Shown here: positions 50,097 to 60,723 of the stretch, one piece after another
Numbering within the stretch: the first letter of the stretch is position 1
How the letters are laid out: each line of letters starts with the position of its first letter
Assembly (NCBI RefSeq): GCF_003925875.1
Contig: NZ_AP019309.1
Span: forward strand, 2,914,001 to 2,978,000
Length of the DNA: 64,000 bases
Reading direction: 5' to 3'
Source: Intestinibaculum porci
GTDB lineage: Bacteria; Bacillota_I; Bacilli_A; Erysipelotrichales; Coprobacillaceae
Position numbers and translations under genes: made by a program
Notes under the pieces: generated by a model
Databases searched by the model: none
What the model saw: only the letters and a program-made list of their open reading frames with translations
What the model was told of the DNA's origin: nothing

Positions 50097-51098
50097 ATGG
50101 CTGTCACTATTAAAGATGTTGCGAAAGCAGCCGGGGTTTCCCCCTCGACGGTTTCACGCACAATCAATAATCATTATTCCATTTCCGAGGAAACCAAAGC
50201 GCGCGTCCGCCAGGTAATGAAAGAACTCGGCTACCACAGCGATAAGATGAATAAAGTGGTAAGAACAATCGGTGTCGTCTTTCAGCGCAGCGTTGTCGAT
50301 GCCTATGAAAACCCCATCTATTTAGAGATTATCCGCGGCATCTCTTATATCTGCAATAAATCCCATTACCGCTTAGAAATCATTACTGGTGCTGATTATA
50401 GTGAAATGACTGAAGGCATTATCACCGCCCAGGCGGATGGCTATATCTTTCTCTATTCTAATATCGATGAGCGCGTCATCGCCCATTTAACAGAAAAGGA
50501 AATTCCCTTTATTATAGTGGGCAAACCGATGGATAAATCGACCACGACATTATCGGTTGATACTGATAACGTCCAGGCCGGCTATGAAGCGGTGAAATAT
50601 CTAACAGAGTTAGGTCATACGAAAATCGGCTATATCGGCACCGAGCGAAAAGGCCAGTTCTCGTTAGATCGCCAAATTGGTTACTTACAGTGTATTACCG
50701 AGAAGCGCTTTCCTATTCGCATGGATTATATCTTAAATATTTCATCGAGCTACTCTTATAATCCAACAGCCATTCTGGAATTATTAAAGCGTGAGGATCA
50801 TCCGACGGCTTTTGTCGTCTGTGATGATATTTATGCGGTCATTATGGTCCGCCTGATTGAAGAAGCGGGGCTGAAATGTCCTGAGGACATTTCACTGATT
50901 TCTTTTAATAATTCCATCTTTGCCCGGCTGATGCATCCCGAACTGACATCTTTCGATATCAATGCCAATCAGTTAGGCATGGAAGCTGTCTCCCAGCTGA
51001 TCAAACATATTGAAACACCTACCATGTTTACCACGCGCACAATTGTGCCTTTCACTTTAGTGAAACGCAAAAGCTGTCGACGCATTAAAAAAGCTTAG
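50097..51098 (+). CDS. LacI-family repressor, MalR-like
   Basis: A 333-aa regulator: N-terminal helix-turn-helix and hinge (TIKDVAKAAGVSPSTVSRTI, then SISEETKARVRQVMKELGY), and a periplasmic-binding-type effector domain with ELGHTKIGYIG and CPEDISLISFNNS. AAAAAGGAGG precedes the ATG. It is divergent from the maltose/glucose PTS operon and shares palindromic operators with it, so it should sense maltose, maltodextrin or a sugar phosphate and control uptake and glycogen breakdown. Confidence 0.9.
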   Translation: MAVTIKDVAKAAGVSPSTVSRTINNHYSISEETKARVRQVMKELGYHSDKMNKVVRTIGVVFQRSVVDAYENPIYLEIIRGISYICNKSHYRLEIITGADYSEMTEGIITAQADGYIFLYSNIDERVIAHLTEKEIPFIIVGKPMDKSTTTLSVDTDNVQAGYEAVKYLTELGHTKIGYIGTERKGQFSLDRQIGYLQCITEKRFPIRMDYILNISSSYSYNPTAILELLKREDHPTAFVVCDDIYAVIMVRLIEEAGLKCPEDISLISFNNSIFARLMHPELTSFDINANQLGMEAVSQLIKHIETPTMFTTRTIVPFTLVKRKSCRRIKKA

Positions 51099-51117
51099 CG
51101 AATTCGCTAAGCTTTTT
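51088..51117. terminator. Bidirectional terminator after the LacI gene
   Basis: A 13-bp perfect stem (aaaaagcttagcg / cgctaagcttttt) with an AATT loop and T-runs on both strands. It serves the convergent GGDEF gene too. Confidence 0.92.
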
Positions 51118-53757
51118 GACGGTCGGTTGAACGGCGATGATAATGACGGCCTTTGTCTTCATACATCTTCGCATCAATCACCTTTATAAAGGCATTAATA
51201 TCTTCTACCGGTGCCGTCGTAATCGTAGAGCCGATCGCTAAAGACACCTGATGATAAGCACTTGAGGCTTTCAGCAGCGAGAGATAGTGATCTGCTTCCT
51301 CTTCACTTGTAATTTCCTTATAAATAAGGAATTCGTCGCCGCCCATACGGAATACATGATCTTTGCCAAAGATATCACTCATTACTTGGGTGGCGCGTTT
51401 AATCAGCGCATCACCTTCCTTATGACCATAGGTATCGTTCATTCGTTTTAACCCATTGATATCTGCAAAGATCGCCAAAATCGTTGTTCCTTCCGGAATG
51501 TCCACAATGGCTTTTTCAAAGCCACGGCGATTGAGCACGCCGGTTAACTGATCTTCATTTGTCAGTCGCTGCATCTCTTTTAAGTTATCCCTGTTTCTTA
51601 ACATCAGAGCCAAAAACCAGGTCAGCGTCGTTAATAATTCTGTGGCGCTTTTGAATGTTTTGGGACTTGGGTTAATGACTTCGGTAAAGCCATAACTGCG
51701 TTCCGAGTTACGTAAGTACCCCGAGACGGCACTCTTAATCCCGTCAATAAGGTAGTTGACGCCTGGATGATCCAGCAGGTATTTCTCACCATTAGGTACG
51801 AGAACGACTTCATTGCGTTCAAACTGCTCATAGAGGTGCTGCAGGCGCGCTTTTGGGATACGCTGGAGGGTCGGCTTGAGGGCCACGCCTTCATCACGCT
51901 CCCACTCATAGCTGCAGCTAACCGTATCATCATCATTTTCTTCAAAGATGAAGAAGCGCTCTGCCTCTAAGTTGCGGGCAATACGATCAATCATCTTCTG
52001 AATGCCGATTTCTGGATCCGTTTCTTCAATCGCTAAACGAATGGCATCATTGGCATTGATTTCATAATATAACAGATCCTTATTGGCCTGATTATCTTCC
52101 ATATATTCGCTTAAGTTAATAGCAACCGTAAAGCGATAGTGTTCGCCCATCCATGGGATCAGGGTGCTATGACTGACATAATCAATCCCCGTATTCAAAT
52201 TACGATATTTTCTCGTCGAGAAAGCCTGCACGGAAAGCCGGACCATATCGCAGTTTTCGCATGGCGATGTGCGCCCATGCAGCAGTGAATAACAGGTCTG
52301 ATGGCGATAATCATAATTCAATGGTAAATGACTATCACTTAAGAACGCTTTATTCATATAGGCAATTTCACATTTTTCCTGATTCATGATAATAACGCGA
52401 TCCTGGGCATCATCAAACTGTTCTAAGGTAATAAGCACGGCATTGCCCTGGAAAATGGCATCGCCGGTATGCTGGCGCTGCGCGTGACTTAACCGTTCAT
52501 TTAACATTCTTAATAAGTGATCGAGATCTTCGCTTTCTGAACCTTTGCAGTAAGAAAAATCGGCGTTCATATCCACGAGGCAGCCATCGATTTCATGAAT
52601 ATCATGAACATCTTTCATCACCTTTAACATGAGCTTGCGCATCGCGCCAATATCCGTCTGTTTGCTGGCAACCATAAAGCGCCCTTCACCAATCCGGCCG
52701 TAGTAAGCCTTCGGATAGAAAATCTGTGAGACGATCGTGACGATTCGCGCGAGCAGCTTGGCTCTGATTTCTTCCCCATAGTTTTGGGCATAGCGGACAA
52801 AGTCATTGACTTCTAAAATCACTACCAGATAATCTTCACCATAACGGCGATAGCTGTAATCAAACTTCTCTAATGTGCCTAAGAAAGCCCGATATGTCAG
52901 GAACTTAGTTTCCGGATCAACAACTTTGGTCATTTCAATATCCTTGCGAACATGATTAATATCGTCATCATCACTGTAAATACCGATCAGACCTTTGATC
53001 TGGCCATGGGAATAATAAGGGAACTTTGCCTCGGTGATGCTAGCGGGATAACCATTGGCATTAATCGTGCTATGAAGATCGTAGAAAACGCGGCCTTCTT
53101 CAATAATTGTATGTTCGATCGCCGCGGAATGCGTTTCATCAATGCGCCAGCCCAGCTGGGCATCGGTTTGACCAAGCATCAGCTGCGCATCGTTTAAGCC
53201 ATGCAGTTTCAGGAACTCATAGTTCGCCCCTTCATATTCTAGGCGTTCATTCTTCCAGTAAACTGGTAAACGAATCGATTCGATCAGATCATCGAACATC
53301 TCCCCTTTATTCAGTTTGATATCTTCATAATCATCGAGCTTTTTAAGATGGTATGTTTCATTATAATACTGTTCCACTTCCGCAAAGCTGACCTGACGGC
53401 GCCAGGTATCGAGAACCACATACACATTCGTCGTGTCATGACTTTCATCATACTGTAAGAAAATACCATACCATTTATAGCTGCCATCAGATGCACAAAG
53501 ACGGAAATACATAATGACTTCTTCGGTCGCTGAGGCTTTTGTCTCCCTGATAATATGCTCTTTCTGCATAAATCTGAGGAAGCGTCGCCGATCATCTTTA
53601 TAAACATACTGCGCCGCAATTCTTTCCAAGGTATCGTCAATTGAAGCATTGCTTTCTTCTATTTTAATATCCTGATGGAAATGAGAACGGACGGTCACAA
53701 AACGATCACGTTTATAGTCTAAGAAAAACACTCCGACAAAAAGACGCAGGGATTTGC
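51107..53757 (-). pseudogene. 3' half of a split c-di-GMP signalling gene (PAS/GAF/GGDEF)
   Basis: The downstream 883 codons of a gene cut by the IS4 element. In order: a PAS-like part (about the first 130 residues), a second PAS-type segment (KNERLEYEGANYEFLKLHG), a GGDEF-like domain with a degraded GEGRF signature, a PAS-like domain with CENC, a GAF-like region, and an intact GGDEF domain (DQLTGVLNRRG, ADINGLKRMNDTYGHKEGDA, FRMGGDEFLIYKE). The remaining frame could begin only at a TTG at 53770 in the IS end, without a ribosome site. Joined to 55527-57603 in the same frame it makes a 1,572-aa protein. Confidence 0.9.
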
Positions 53758-53835
53758 CAATGTCATTCAATTAAGCTGAAATTGCGACGAATGATCTGAA
53801 AAAGCTGAGACCGGCTATTCAGTTAACCAAAGTTT

Positions 53836-53885
53836 CAGACTGTGAGAATGCGAAACATGATCCAATTCTCATGGTCTGTTTTTTT
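53836..53885 (+). terminator. Inward terminator at the left end of the IS4 element
   Basis: cagac-t-gtgagaat pairs with attctcat-g-gtctg, followed by seven T on the plus strand. Confidence 0.7.
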
Positions 53886-53984
53886 GATTTTGCTCATTTA
53901 GCTTTATCCTAAGTAAATTGATGTAATTTGGCATAATATCCCTATATTTATTAATTTCCTAATTATTCTTGAGATTTTGAAAAA

Positions 53985-55370
53985 TTATGATACCCTAGTG
54001 TTCAGAGGAGCTAGTGACTGGGGTCTTATTTTTCGAGTGAATGATCTTCCAGGTCTGATTGGGATTACAAATTTCTTGATTCTATTTATGAGTCCTTTTT
54101 CAGAAATAGTTCCCTTAAGAAAGAGATGTACATTGGTGATTGCGACGGCAAAGTTTGCCTTCGTTTTGTGTGCAACTCTTTTTTTGTTTTTCTCATACTC
54201 TTCAGCTTTCATATCAGGAATATCAACACTATTCGTAATAACACTTGTTACGTTAAACATGATAAGTTTCGAATATACTTCTTGCAGTATGCCATCAACT
54301 TTCTTTGAATTGAAATATTTTAAACCTATTCTATATTTCAAATTAAAAAATGATTGTTCTTGAGACCATCTTAAATGGTAGAGCTCTTTCATATACTCAA
54401 ACGGTATTTCTTCCTTGCTTAAATTAGTGACAAGAGTTACAAAGTTTTCATCATCAAGCTTTATGCGGACAACTCTGTAGCTTATTACGTAATCATCATT
54501 ACTCCATGTATCAATTTGTGGGAAATCGATATTTGAATTGACCAATGCATATTTTTTTCGATCGCTATTATAACGTTTATTGCTTCTTGTCAGTGTAACG
54601 CTGACTTCCTGGTCTAATTCCTCATCTGGCAAATCAAATCTTTTTAGGATTGAACTACGGATATTAATATCCTTAGACCTAATCACAAATTTTTGTCCTT
54701 TCTCAATAAAATCAGCCATCAGTTTGTATGAAACATATCCTCTATCACATACAATAATTGATTTTTCTGGGTAATACTTTCTTTCAGTCATAGTAATCAA
54801 AGCACCAGGTTCTCTTTTTTTGTTAGGTGTTGTCATTTCTGCGTCCCAATAGACTCCATTAAGGCAGTCATAAAGAGCATTGAGGTGGATCTGACAAAAA
54901 TCCCTTCCTTTTTTGCTTTTAACGATTAACTCAGGATGATCCTTCATAAAAGGAATGTTCAAGTCGGAGCCATCGCAGGCAATGATATAGTAGCCATTAA
55001 ATGTGTTCTTAGGTTTGATAGTCTGATTGAAAAGCGTCATTACTCTGTTAAATGCATTAGGCTTTATTTTATATCTCTGCATGCAGAAAGCTGAAGCTTG
55101 AAACTCCATACCTTCAGGCATCTGCTCACAAATCTCAGATCTGATGGATTTTCCTTCCTTGTGAATGAGAAATCTAATAATCATATCAGCTGGAACTTTA
55201 CGGCTTCTTGTCATATCAGATACAGGATCAATAACATAACATGCAATATTGTCTGTAACCATCTTAATCGATTTTTCCAATGCCAAATTCACCCCTTCGG
55301 GGGTAGTATTAAAAGCACAAGCCTCCGTTTCATAATCAAAATTTCGTTCTTTATCTTGTTTAGAAATCAT
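53985..55370 (-). CDS. IS4-family transposase
   Basis: A 461-aa DDE transposase. IACDGSDLNI and IIVCDRGYVSYK carry the two catalytic Asp, and YHLRWSQEQSFFNLK fits the IS4 Y-(2)-R-(3)-E-(6)-K signature, with the catalytic Glu, exactly. The C-terminal basic region ends FTRKIRPQSLAPLNTR. AGGAGG precedes the ATG. The frame is intact, so the element may still move. Confidence 0.92.
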   Translation of the reverse strand: MISKQDKERNFDYETEACAFNTTPEGVNLALEKSIKMVTDNIACYVIDPVSDMTRSRKVPADMIIRFLIHKEGKSIRSEICEQMPEGMEFQASAFCMQRYKIKPNAFNRVMTLFNQTIKPKNTFNGYYIIACDGSDLNIPFMKDHPELIVKSKKGRDFCQIHLNALYDCLNGVYWDAEMTTPNKKREPGALITMTERKYYPEKSIIVCDRGYVSYKLMADFIEKGQKFVIRSKDINIRSSILKRFDLPDEELDQEVSVTLTRSNKRYNSDRKKYALVNSNIDFPQIDTWSNDDYVISYRVVRIKLDDENFVTLVTNLSKEEIPFEYMKELYHLRWSQEQSFFNLKYRIGLKYFNSKKVDGILQEVYSKLIMFNVTSVITNSVDIPDMKAEEYEKNKKRVAHKTKANFAVAITNVHLFLKGTISEKGLINRIKKFVIPIRPGRSFTRKIRPQSLAPLNTRVS

Positions 55371-55458
55371 AAGTAAAAATCCTCCTACAATTTCCTTCGG
55401 ATTATGAATTTATTCCGGAATTTTGCTTGTCAAGTCTTTTTTGCATTATTTTAAAAAT

Positions 55459-55498
55459 AAAAAAGCCAGGCCACTCAAGTAGAATTGAGTGAACTGGC
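55459..55498 (-). terminator. Inward terminator at the right end of the IS4 element
   Basis: gccagg..actcaa (55465-55477) pairs with ttgagt..ctggc (55485-55498), followed by six T on the minus strand. It would stop transcripts coming from the disrupted signalling gene. Confidence 0.75.
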
Positions 55499-55526
55499 TC
55501 AAAAAATGCTTAACTGAATGACATTG

Positions 55527-57603
55527 GGGATTTGCTCATCATATAATTCATCAGTTCATGGTGGGCGCTAAACACATCGCCGCGATCTTCAATGCCATAA
55601 AGATGGGTCATAAAGATCTGATGATCTAATGGGCCCGCGATGCGTTTGACCTGTAAGAGATAAAACACATTATTTTTTAAGAAGGTCAAATCCATCATTT
55701 CACTGCTCAATCCTGCTTCCCGGATGAAGTCCGGAAACCCATGGCCCGGCAAAAAGTGCTGATAATCAATGACATAATGCGGATCTTTGAGCTGATCCCA
55801 CTGCGCTACGTCAAGGGCTGCGCGATAGAAATCATTCATCGCTAAAAGATAAGCTTTTTGACCATCCGAATAATAAATGGCCGTCGCCATTTCGGTCATG
55901 GAAATAAGCCCCGCCTGATCATAAATCTGGGCATCCAGAGCCGTTTCATACTCTAGGTGATGGGCTTGGCCATAGGCTTTTAAATCATCAAAACGCAATG
56001 GCTCACAGTAATAGTAACCCTGGATCTTTTCACAGCCGATATTCACTAAAAAATCATGTTGCGGCTGCGTTTCGACGCCTTCAGCCACAATATGAATTTT
56101 CATCTTTTTAGCGAGGCTGACTAATGATGAAAGAATATTTTTTGTTTCTTCATCAAAGCGAGACATAAACTCCATATCCAGCTTGATTTCATCAAATTTA
56201 TAGCGTTTCAGTAATTCTAATGAGGCAAAGCCTTTACCAAAATTATCAATGGAGACATGATAACTTTTCGCCCGTAACTGTTCAATCGTCTCACGGGTTT
56301 GACGATTATCTTTTCCTAACCCCTTTTCACTGATTTCCACCCGTAAATAATCTCGGGGAATATGATACTGTGAGGCATATTCATCAAGTAAGTGCACCAT
56401 GTCAAGAATATCGAAATCATAATGTGAGAAGTTGATCGAAACAGGTACAATTGGGCCCTCTTTCATCTGCTTTTGCAGATCTTCGATCACGGCTTTGACG
56501 ATATAGCGATCTAAGCGATCAATTAAGTGCACGTCTTCTAAAATAGGCACGAAGTCATCCGGCATAATCAAACCATAAGTATCATCCTGCCAGCGCGCCA
56601 AAGCTTCCAGGCCGCAGACTTTATGCGAGAGCGTGCGCATGACCGGCTGATAATAAACGTCAATCTGATGATTTCTTAACGCTTCTTCAAAATGCGTGAT
56701 AACATAACGCCGTAATAAGGCCTGCTTTTTCATTTCCTCATTATAGACAGCCCACATCTGCCGCGGATCATGCTTGATCGTCGCGCAGGCAATGCCGGCA
56801 TCATCAAACGATGCTTTCAGTTCATTTAATGAAGCATCTTTATGAAAATAACGAATCCCGACTTTTAACGTGATATCATTTTCATGGATAAAATTGTTAA
56901 CACGATGACAGACCTGTTCCAGGCGGGCTGTCAAATCATCTTTTTTCGCCAAGGCTAAAAAGTTGTCAGCGGCCATATGGGTGACATAGGCTTCCGGCAG
57001 CTCTTCAATAATAATATAGGCGATTTCATCGAGCAGGCGATTGCCTTTCTCGTAGCCAAAGAGTTCATTGTAACGTTTAAAATTCGTTAAATTAAAATAA
57101 ATGGGAACATGAACCCCAAATTCACCTTTCGCTTTATCTTCTTTAGCGATCTCTAACGCTTTTGTGAAGAAGATGTCCGCACTCTGCACTTTCGTAATCT
57201 TTTGACTTAACCCTAGCTGTTCATTACGGTCACTGGCATTGACAATGACAATCAGCCAGCAGTCACGCCCCACTTCATCACCCTTGCGCGTTACACATTC
57301 CAAACGCCGTAAATGCCCTAAAGCTGTTCGCGTCACAAAAGAACAAAATACCTGATCATTATTTAAATGCGCTGAAGAATACACCAGATCCTGGACACTG
57401 GCTGATCCTTCATCATGATATAATCCGGCAAAACAGTCACTTGTACAGCGGTGAAAATCTTCGTCACTAGCGCACTGCAGCTCCTCCAGCATCGCTTTAT
57501 TGTGATAGAGAATACGCTCTTCTTCATCATGACTTACCAAAATCACACCCACTGGCAATTCATCATACAACTGTCTATGCAAATCGTTTACCTTTCCATC
57601 CAT
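55527..57603 (-). pseudogene. 5' half of a split c-di-GMP signalling gene (PAS/GGDEF-like/EAL)
   Basis: Residues 1-692 of the original protein; the frame runs into the IS end and stops at 55510 (adding PMSFS-like residues). Domains: an N-terminal PAS (LPVGVILVSHDEEERILYHN), a degenerate GGDEF domain (signature replaced by AADNF), and an EAL domain with GLEALARW, VSINFSHYD, RVEISEKG, EIKLDMEFM and VAEGVETQ...IQGYYYCEPL. The usual DDFG is IDNFG, so one metal-binding Asp is Asn and activity may be weak. As a truncated protein it could still be made and might act as a phosphodiesterase-like sensor without its cyclase half. Confidence 0.9.
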
Positions 57604-57820
57604 GATTACTCCCTCCCAATGAGCTCTACAGACTTATTAATGAATTCACAATCTATTGTTATTAAAATCATTATAACAAATGTAACCGCATAAAACGATA
57701 TTTTTTCGTAAACTTAATCATATTCTTTTCACATTTTGAGTAATATCGACAAAACGTACAATATTTTTCTGTCATTTTTATTATTTTCCTTTAAATATCG
57801 TGTTAATTTTCATAAATATA

Positions 57821-57849
57821 TTCACTTTTACAGGATCATTCGATACAAT
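57821..57849 (+). promoter_or_regulatory. Promoter of the transporter pair
   Basis: TTCACT (57821-57826), 17 bp, TACAAT (57844-57849); the ATG is 25 bp further, with AGAGGAAAGGA between. Confidence 0.55.
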
Positions 57850-57873
57850 GCCTAGAGGAAAGGAATTATTTAT

Positions 57874-59229
57874 ATGGAAAGAGAAAAATTAAAAAGCCGT
57901 TTAGGCTTTATCTTACTGAGTGCTGGCTGTGCCATCGGCATCGGTAATGTGTGGAAATTTCCTTGGTTAGTTGGTCAAAATGGCGGCGGTATATTCGTCT
58001 TGCTTTATTTATTCTTTTTGATCATTCTAGGGATTCCCGTCATGACGATGGAATTTGCGATGGGCCGCGCTAGCCGCAAAAGTCCGGTCAAACTGTATGA
58101 TCAGTTAGAGCCAAAAGGCAGTCACTGGCACCTCCATGGTCCCATTGCCTTAGCCGGTAACTATTTACTCATGATGTTTTATACGACCGTAGCGGGCTGG
58201 ATGTTACAATATTTTCTCATGAGTGCCCATGGCAGCTTCATGGGGAAAAATCCCAGTCAAGTAAAGGGACTGTTTACCCAAATGCTGGCAAGTCCTGAAA
58301 AGCTAGTCTTAGCGATGGGCTTTGTCGTCATCGTCGGCTTCTTCATCAATGCCCAAGGGCTACAAAATGGCTTAGAGAAAATCACCAAATTTATGATGCT
58401 CGCCTTATTAGCGATCATGCTCATCCTCGCTATTAACAGTGTCTTTTTACCAGGAGCTGACAAAGGCATCAGCTTTTACCTGTTGCCAAGTCTCAGGAAA
58501 GTGGAAAAAATTGGTTTTATGAACGTGGTGGTGGCAGCCATGAATCAGGCTTTCTTCACTTTATCGTTGGGGATTGGCGCGATGGCCATCTTTGGTTCCT
58601 ACATTGATAAAAATCACAGTTTATTATCCGAATCCATCAATGTCGCCTGCTTGGATACCTTCGTAGCGATCGTTTCCGGGCTGATTATTTTTCCGGCCTG
58701 CTTTGCCTATGGCGTGAAACCAGATAGCGGTCCTTCATTGATCTTTATTACGTTGCCAAATATTTTCAATCATATGCACTTTGGTCGTTTATGGGGCTCA
58801 CTATTCTTTATCTTTATGAGCTTTGCGGCGTTTTCCACCGTTTTAGCGGTCTTTGAAAACATTATGGCCTGCACGATGGATTTACTCCATGTCTCAAGAA
58901 AGAAAGCCGCCTTCATCAATGCCATTGCCGTGTTAATCTTATCTTTGCCTTGCGCCCTCGGCTTTAATGTCTTAAGCGGAATTCAGCCCTTAGGCGCCGG
59001 TACAACGTTCTTAGATTTAGAAGACTTCATTGTCTCGAACCTGCTTTTACCAGGCGGTTCCCTGATTTTTGTCCTCTTCTGCACACAGCGCTATGGCTGG
59101 AGCTGGGACAATTTTAAAGCCGAAGCGAACATGGGAAAAGGCTTAAAGATCGTTGATGGGATGCGTTTTTACATGACATGGATTCTTCCTGTCATTATTC
59201 TCATCATCCTCATTTTAGGATTGATTTAA
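57874..59229 (+). CDS. Na+-dependent transporter of the NSS/SNF family (first of two)
   Basis: A 451-aa membrane protein with about 11-12 helices. The signature SAGCAIGIGNVWKFPWLVGQNGGG (first helix, sodium and substrate binding; quoted in part) and MTMEFAMGRASRKSP are typical of bacterial neurotransmitter:sodium symporters such as MetP, TnaT and LeuT. They import amino acids with Na+. Position upstream of a MetE-like methionine gene makes methionine a plausible substrate (inference). A second, very similar gene follows after 16 bp. Confidence 0.92.
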   Translation: MEREKLKSRLGFILLSAGCAIGIGNVWKFPWLVGQNGGGIFVLLYLFFLIILGIPVMTMEFAMGRASRKSPVKLYDQLEPKGSHWHLHGPIALAGNYLLMMFYTTVAGWMLQYFLMSAHGSFMGKNPSQVKGLFTQMLASPEKLVLAMGFVVIVGFFINAQGLQNGLEKITKFMMLALLAIMLILAINSVFLPGADKGISFYLLPSLRKVEKIGFMNVVVAAMNQAFFTLSLGIGAMAIFGSYIDKNHSLLSESINVACLDTFVAIVSGLIIFPACFAYGVKPDSGPSLIFITLPNIFNHMHFGRLWGSLFFIFMSFAAFSTVLAVFENIMACTMDLLHVSRKKAAFINAIAVLILSLPCALGFNVLSGIQPLGAGTTFLDLEDFIVSNLLLPGGSLIFVLFCTQRYGWSWDNFKAEANMGKGLKIVDGMRFYMTWILPVIILIILILGLI

Positions 59230-59245
59230 CGAAAGGAATTTTTCA

Positions 59246-60604
59246 ATGGAAAGAGAAAAACTGAAAAGCCGTCTCGGCTTTATCTTACTGAGCGCCGGCT
59301 GTGCCATCGGCATTGGCAATGTCTGGAAGTTTCCCTGGTTAGTTGGTCAAAATGGCGGCGGCCTTTTTGTCTTGATCTATTTATTTTTCTTACTGATCTT
59401 AGGCGTTCCGGTCATGACGATGGAATTTGCGATGGGCCGCGCTAGCCGTAAAAGTCCCGTCAAACTTTATGATGCCTTAGCCCCAAAGGGCTCACATTGG
59501 CATCTGCATGGCCCGATCGCGATGATCGGCAATTATTTATTAATGATGTTTTATACGACCGTTGCCGGCTGGATGCTTTCTTATTTTGCGATGAGTGCCA
59601 CTGGCACCTTCGCCCATAAACCACCTACTCAGGTGCAAAATATCTTTAATCAGATGTTAAAAAATCCCGCGCAGTTAGTCATTGCGATGGGCATCGTGGT
59701 CGTTTTAGGGTTCTTGATCAATGCCCAAGGCTTACAAAACGGCTTAGAGAAAATCACCAAAGTGATGATGATCGCCTTGTTAATCATCATGGTCGTACTA
59801 GCGGTGAACAGTCTCTTTTTACCGGGCGCAGCGGAAGGAACGAAGTTCTACTTATTCCCGAGCGTCAAACGAATTGAAAAGATTGGCTTATTAAACGTTA
59901 TCGTCGCCGCCATGAATCAGGCGTTCTTCACCTTATCCGTTGGGATGGGCGGGATGGCCATCTTTGGTTCTTATATTGATAAGAAGCACGCATTATTATC
60001 TGAATCCATCAACGTTGCTTTCTTAGATACCTTTGTGGCGATCGTTTCAGGACTCATTATTTTCCCTGCCTGCTTTGCTTATCATGTCAAACCTAATAGC
60101 GGCCCTTCACTCATCTTTATTACCTTACCTAATATTTTCAATCATATGCCTTTGGGCCGGTTATGGGGATCGTTATTCTTTGTCTTCATGTCCTTTGCGG
60201 CGTTTTCCACTGTCTTAGCGGTCTTTGAAAATATTATGGCCTGCACGATGGATTTATTTTCTGTTTCAAGAAAGCAAGCAGCTCTTATCAATGTCGTGCT
60301 CGTCTTCTTATTATCGCTGCCATGTGCCTTAGGTTTTAATGTCTTAAGCGGCATTCACCCCTTAGGCGCTGGAACGAACTTTATGGATTTAGAAGACTTC
60401 CTGGTCTCAAATATTATTTTACCGGGCGGCTCATTCATCTTCGTTCTCTTCTGCACCCGCCGTTATGGCTGGGGCTGGGAGCACTTTAAGAAAGAAGCCA
60501 ACACCGGCAAAGGCCTCAAAATCATTGATGGCATGCGTTTCTATATGACCTGGATCTTACCAGTCATTATCTTACTGATCATCATCCTTGGTCTGATCCA
60601 TTAA
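59246..60604 (+). CDS. Na+-dependent transporter of the NSS/SNF family (second of two)
   Basis: A 452-aa paralog of the gene just upstream. The first 38 residues are nearly identical, and long helix segments (AAMNQAFFTLS, GLIIFPACFAY, MDLLH/FSVSRK) are shared, with clusters of change in the extracellular loop near residues 115-135 and in the LLP/FPS segment near 200. It arose by tandem duplication and may have a different substrate or affinity. GAAAGGA precedes the ATG and a terminator follows. Confidence 0.92.
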   Translation: MEREKLKSRLGFILLSAGCAIGIGNVWKFPWLVGQNGGGLFVLIYLFFLLILGVPVMTMEFAMGRASRKSPVKLYDALAPKGSHWHLHGPIAMIGNYLLMMFYTTVAGWMLSYFAMSATGTFAHKPPTQVQNIFNQMLKNPAQLVIAMGIVVVLGFLINAQGLQNGLEKITKVMMIALLIIMVVLAVNSLFLPGAAEGTKFYLFPSVKRIEKIGLLNVIVAAMNQAFFTLSVGMGGMAIFGSYIDKKHALLSESINVAFLDTFVAIVSGLIIFPACFAYHVKPNSGPSLIFITLPNIFNHMPLGRLWGSLFFVFMSFAAFSTVLAVFENIMACTMDLFSVSRKQAALINVVLVFLLSLPCALGFNVLSGIHPLGAGTNFMDLEDFLVSNIILPGGSFIFVLFCTRRYGWGWEHFKKEANTGKGLKIIDGMRFYMTWILPVIILLIIILGLIH

Positions 60605-60605
60605 G

Positions 60606-60628
60606 AAAGTCCCTCACGAGGGACTTTT
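60606..60628 (+). terminator. Terminator after the transporter pair
   Basis: A 9-bp perfect stem (aaagtccct / agggacttt) with a four-base loop and a short T-run. Confidence 0.85.
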
Positions 60629-60723
60629 ATAGTTTTCATCTATAGCAAATCATAGAAATTAGATATTATACTATATCGTTAAGTCGTGTTAAGATAAGCC
60701 TGCAAAGAAAAGAGGATATAAAC

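Larger units (their letters stand above)
53758..55526 (-). mobile_element. IS4-family insertion sequence, 1,769 bp
   Basis: Terminal inverted repeats CAATGTCATTCAATTAAGC (left) and, inverted, CAATGTCATTCAGTTAAGC (right): 19 bp, one mismatch. The target GGGATTTGC (53749-53757 and 55527-55535) is duplicated; because of shared bases the true duplication is 7-9 bp. One intact transposase gene. Inward-facing terminators lie near both ends. Confidence 0.93.

Noticed and set aside
53770-55510. Assembly error or frameshift between two neighbouring signalling genes
   Set aside because: A complete IS4 element with inverted repeats and a target duplication explains the break, and the flanks are in the same frame.
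60605-60723. SAM riboswitch or T-box before the MetE-like gene
   Set aside because: Only about 95 bp separate a terminator from the ATG, with no matching helices.
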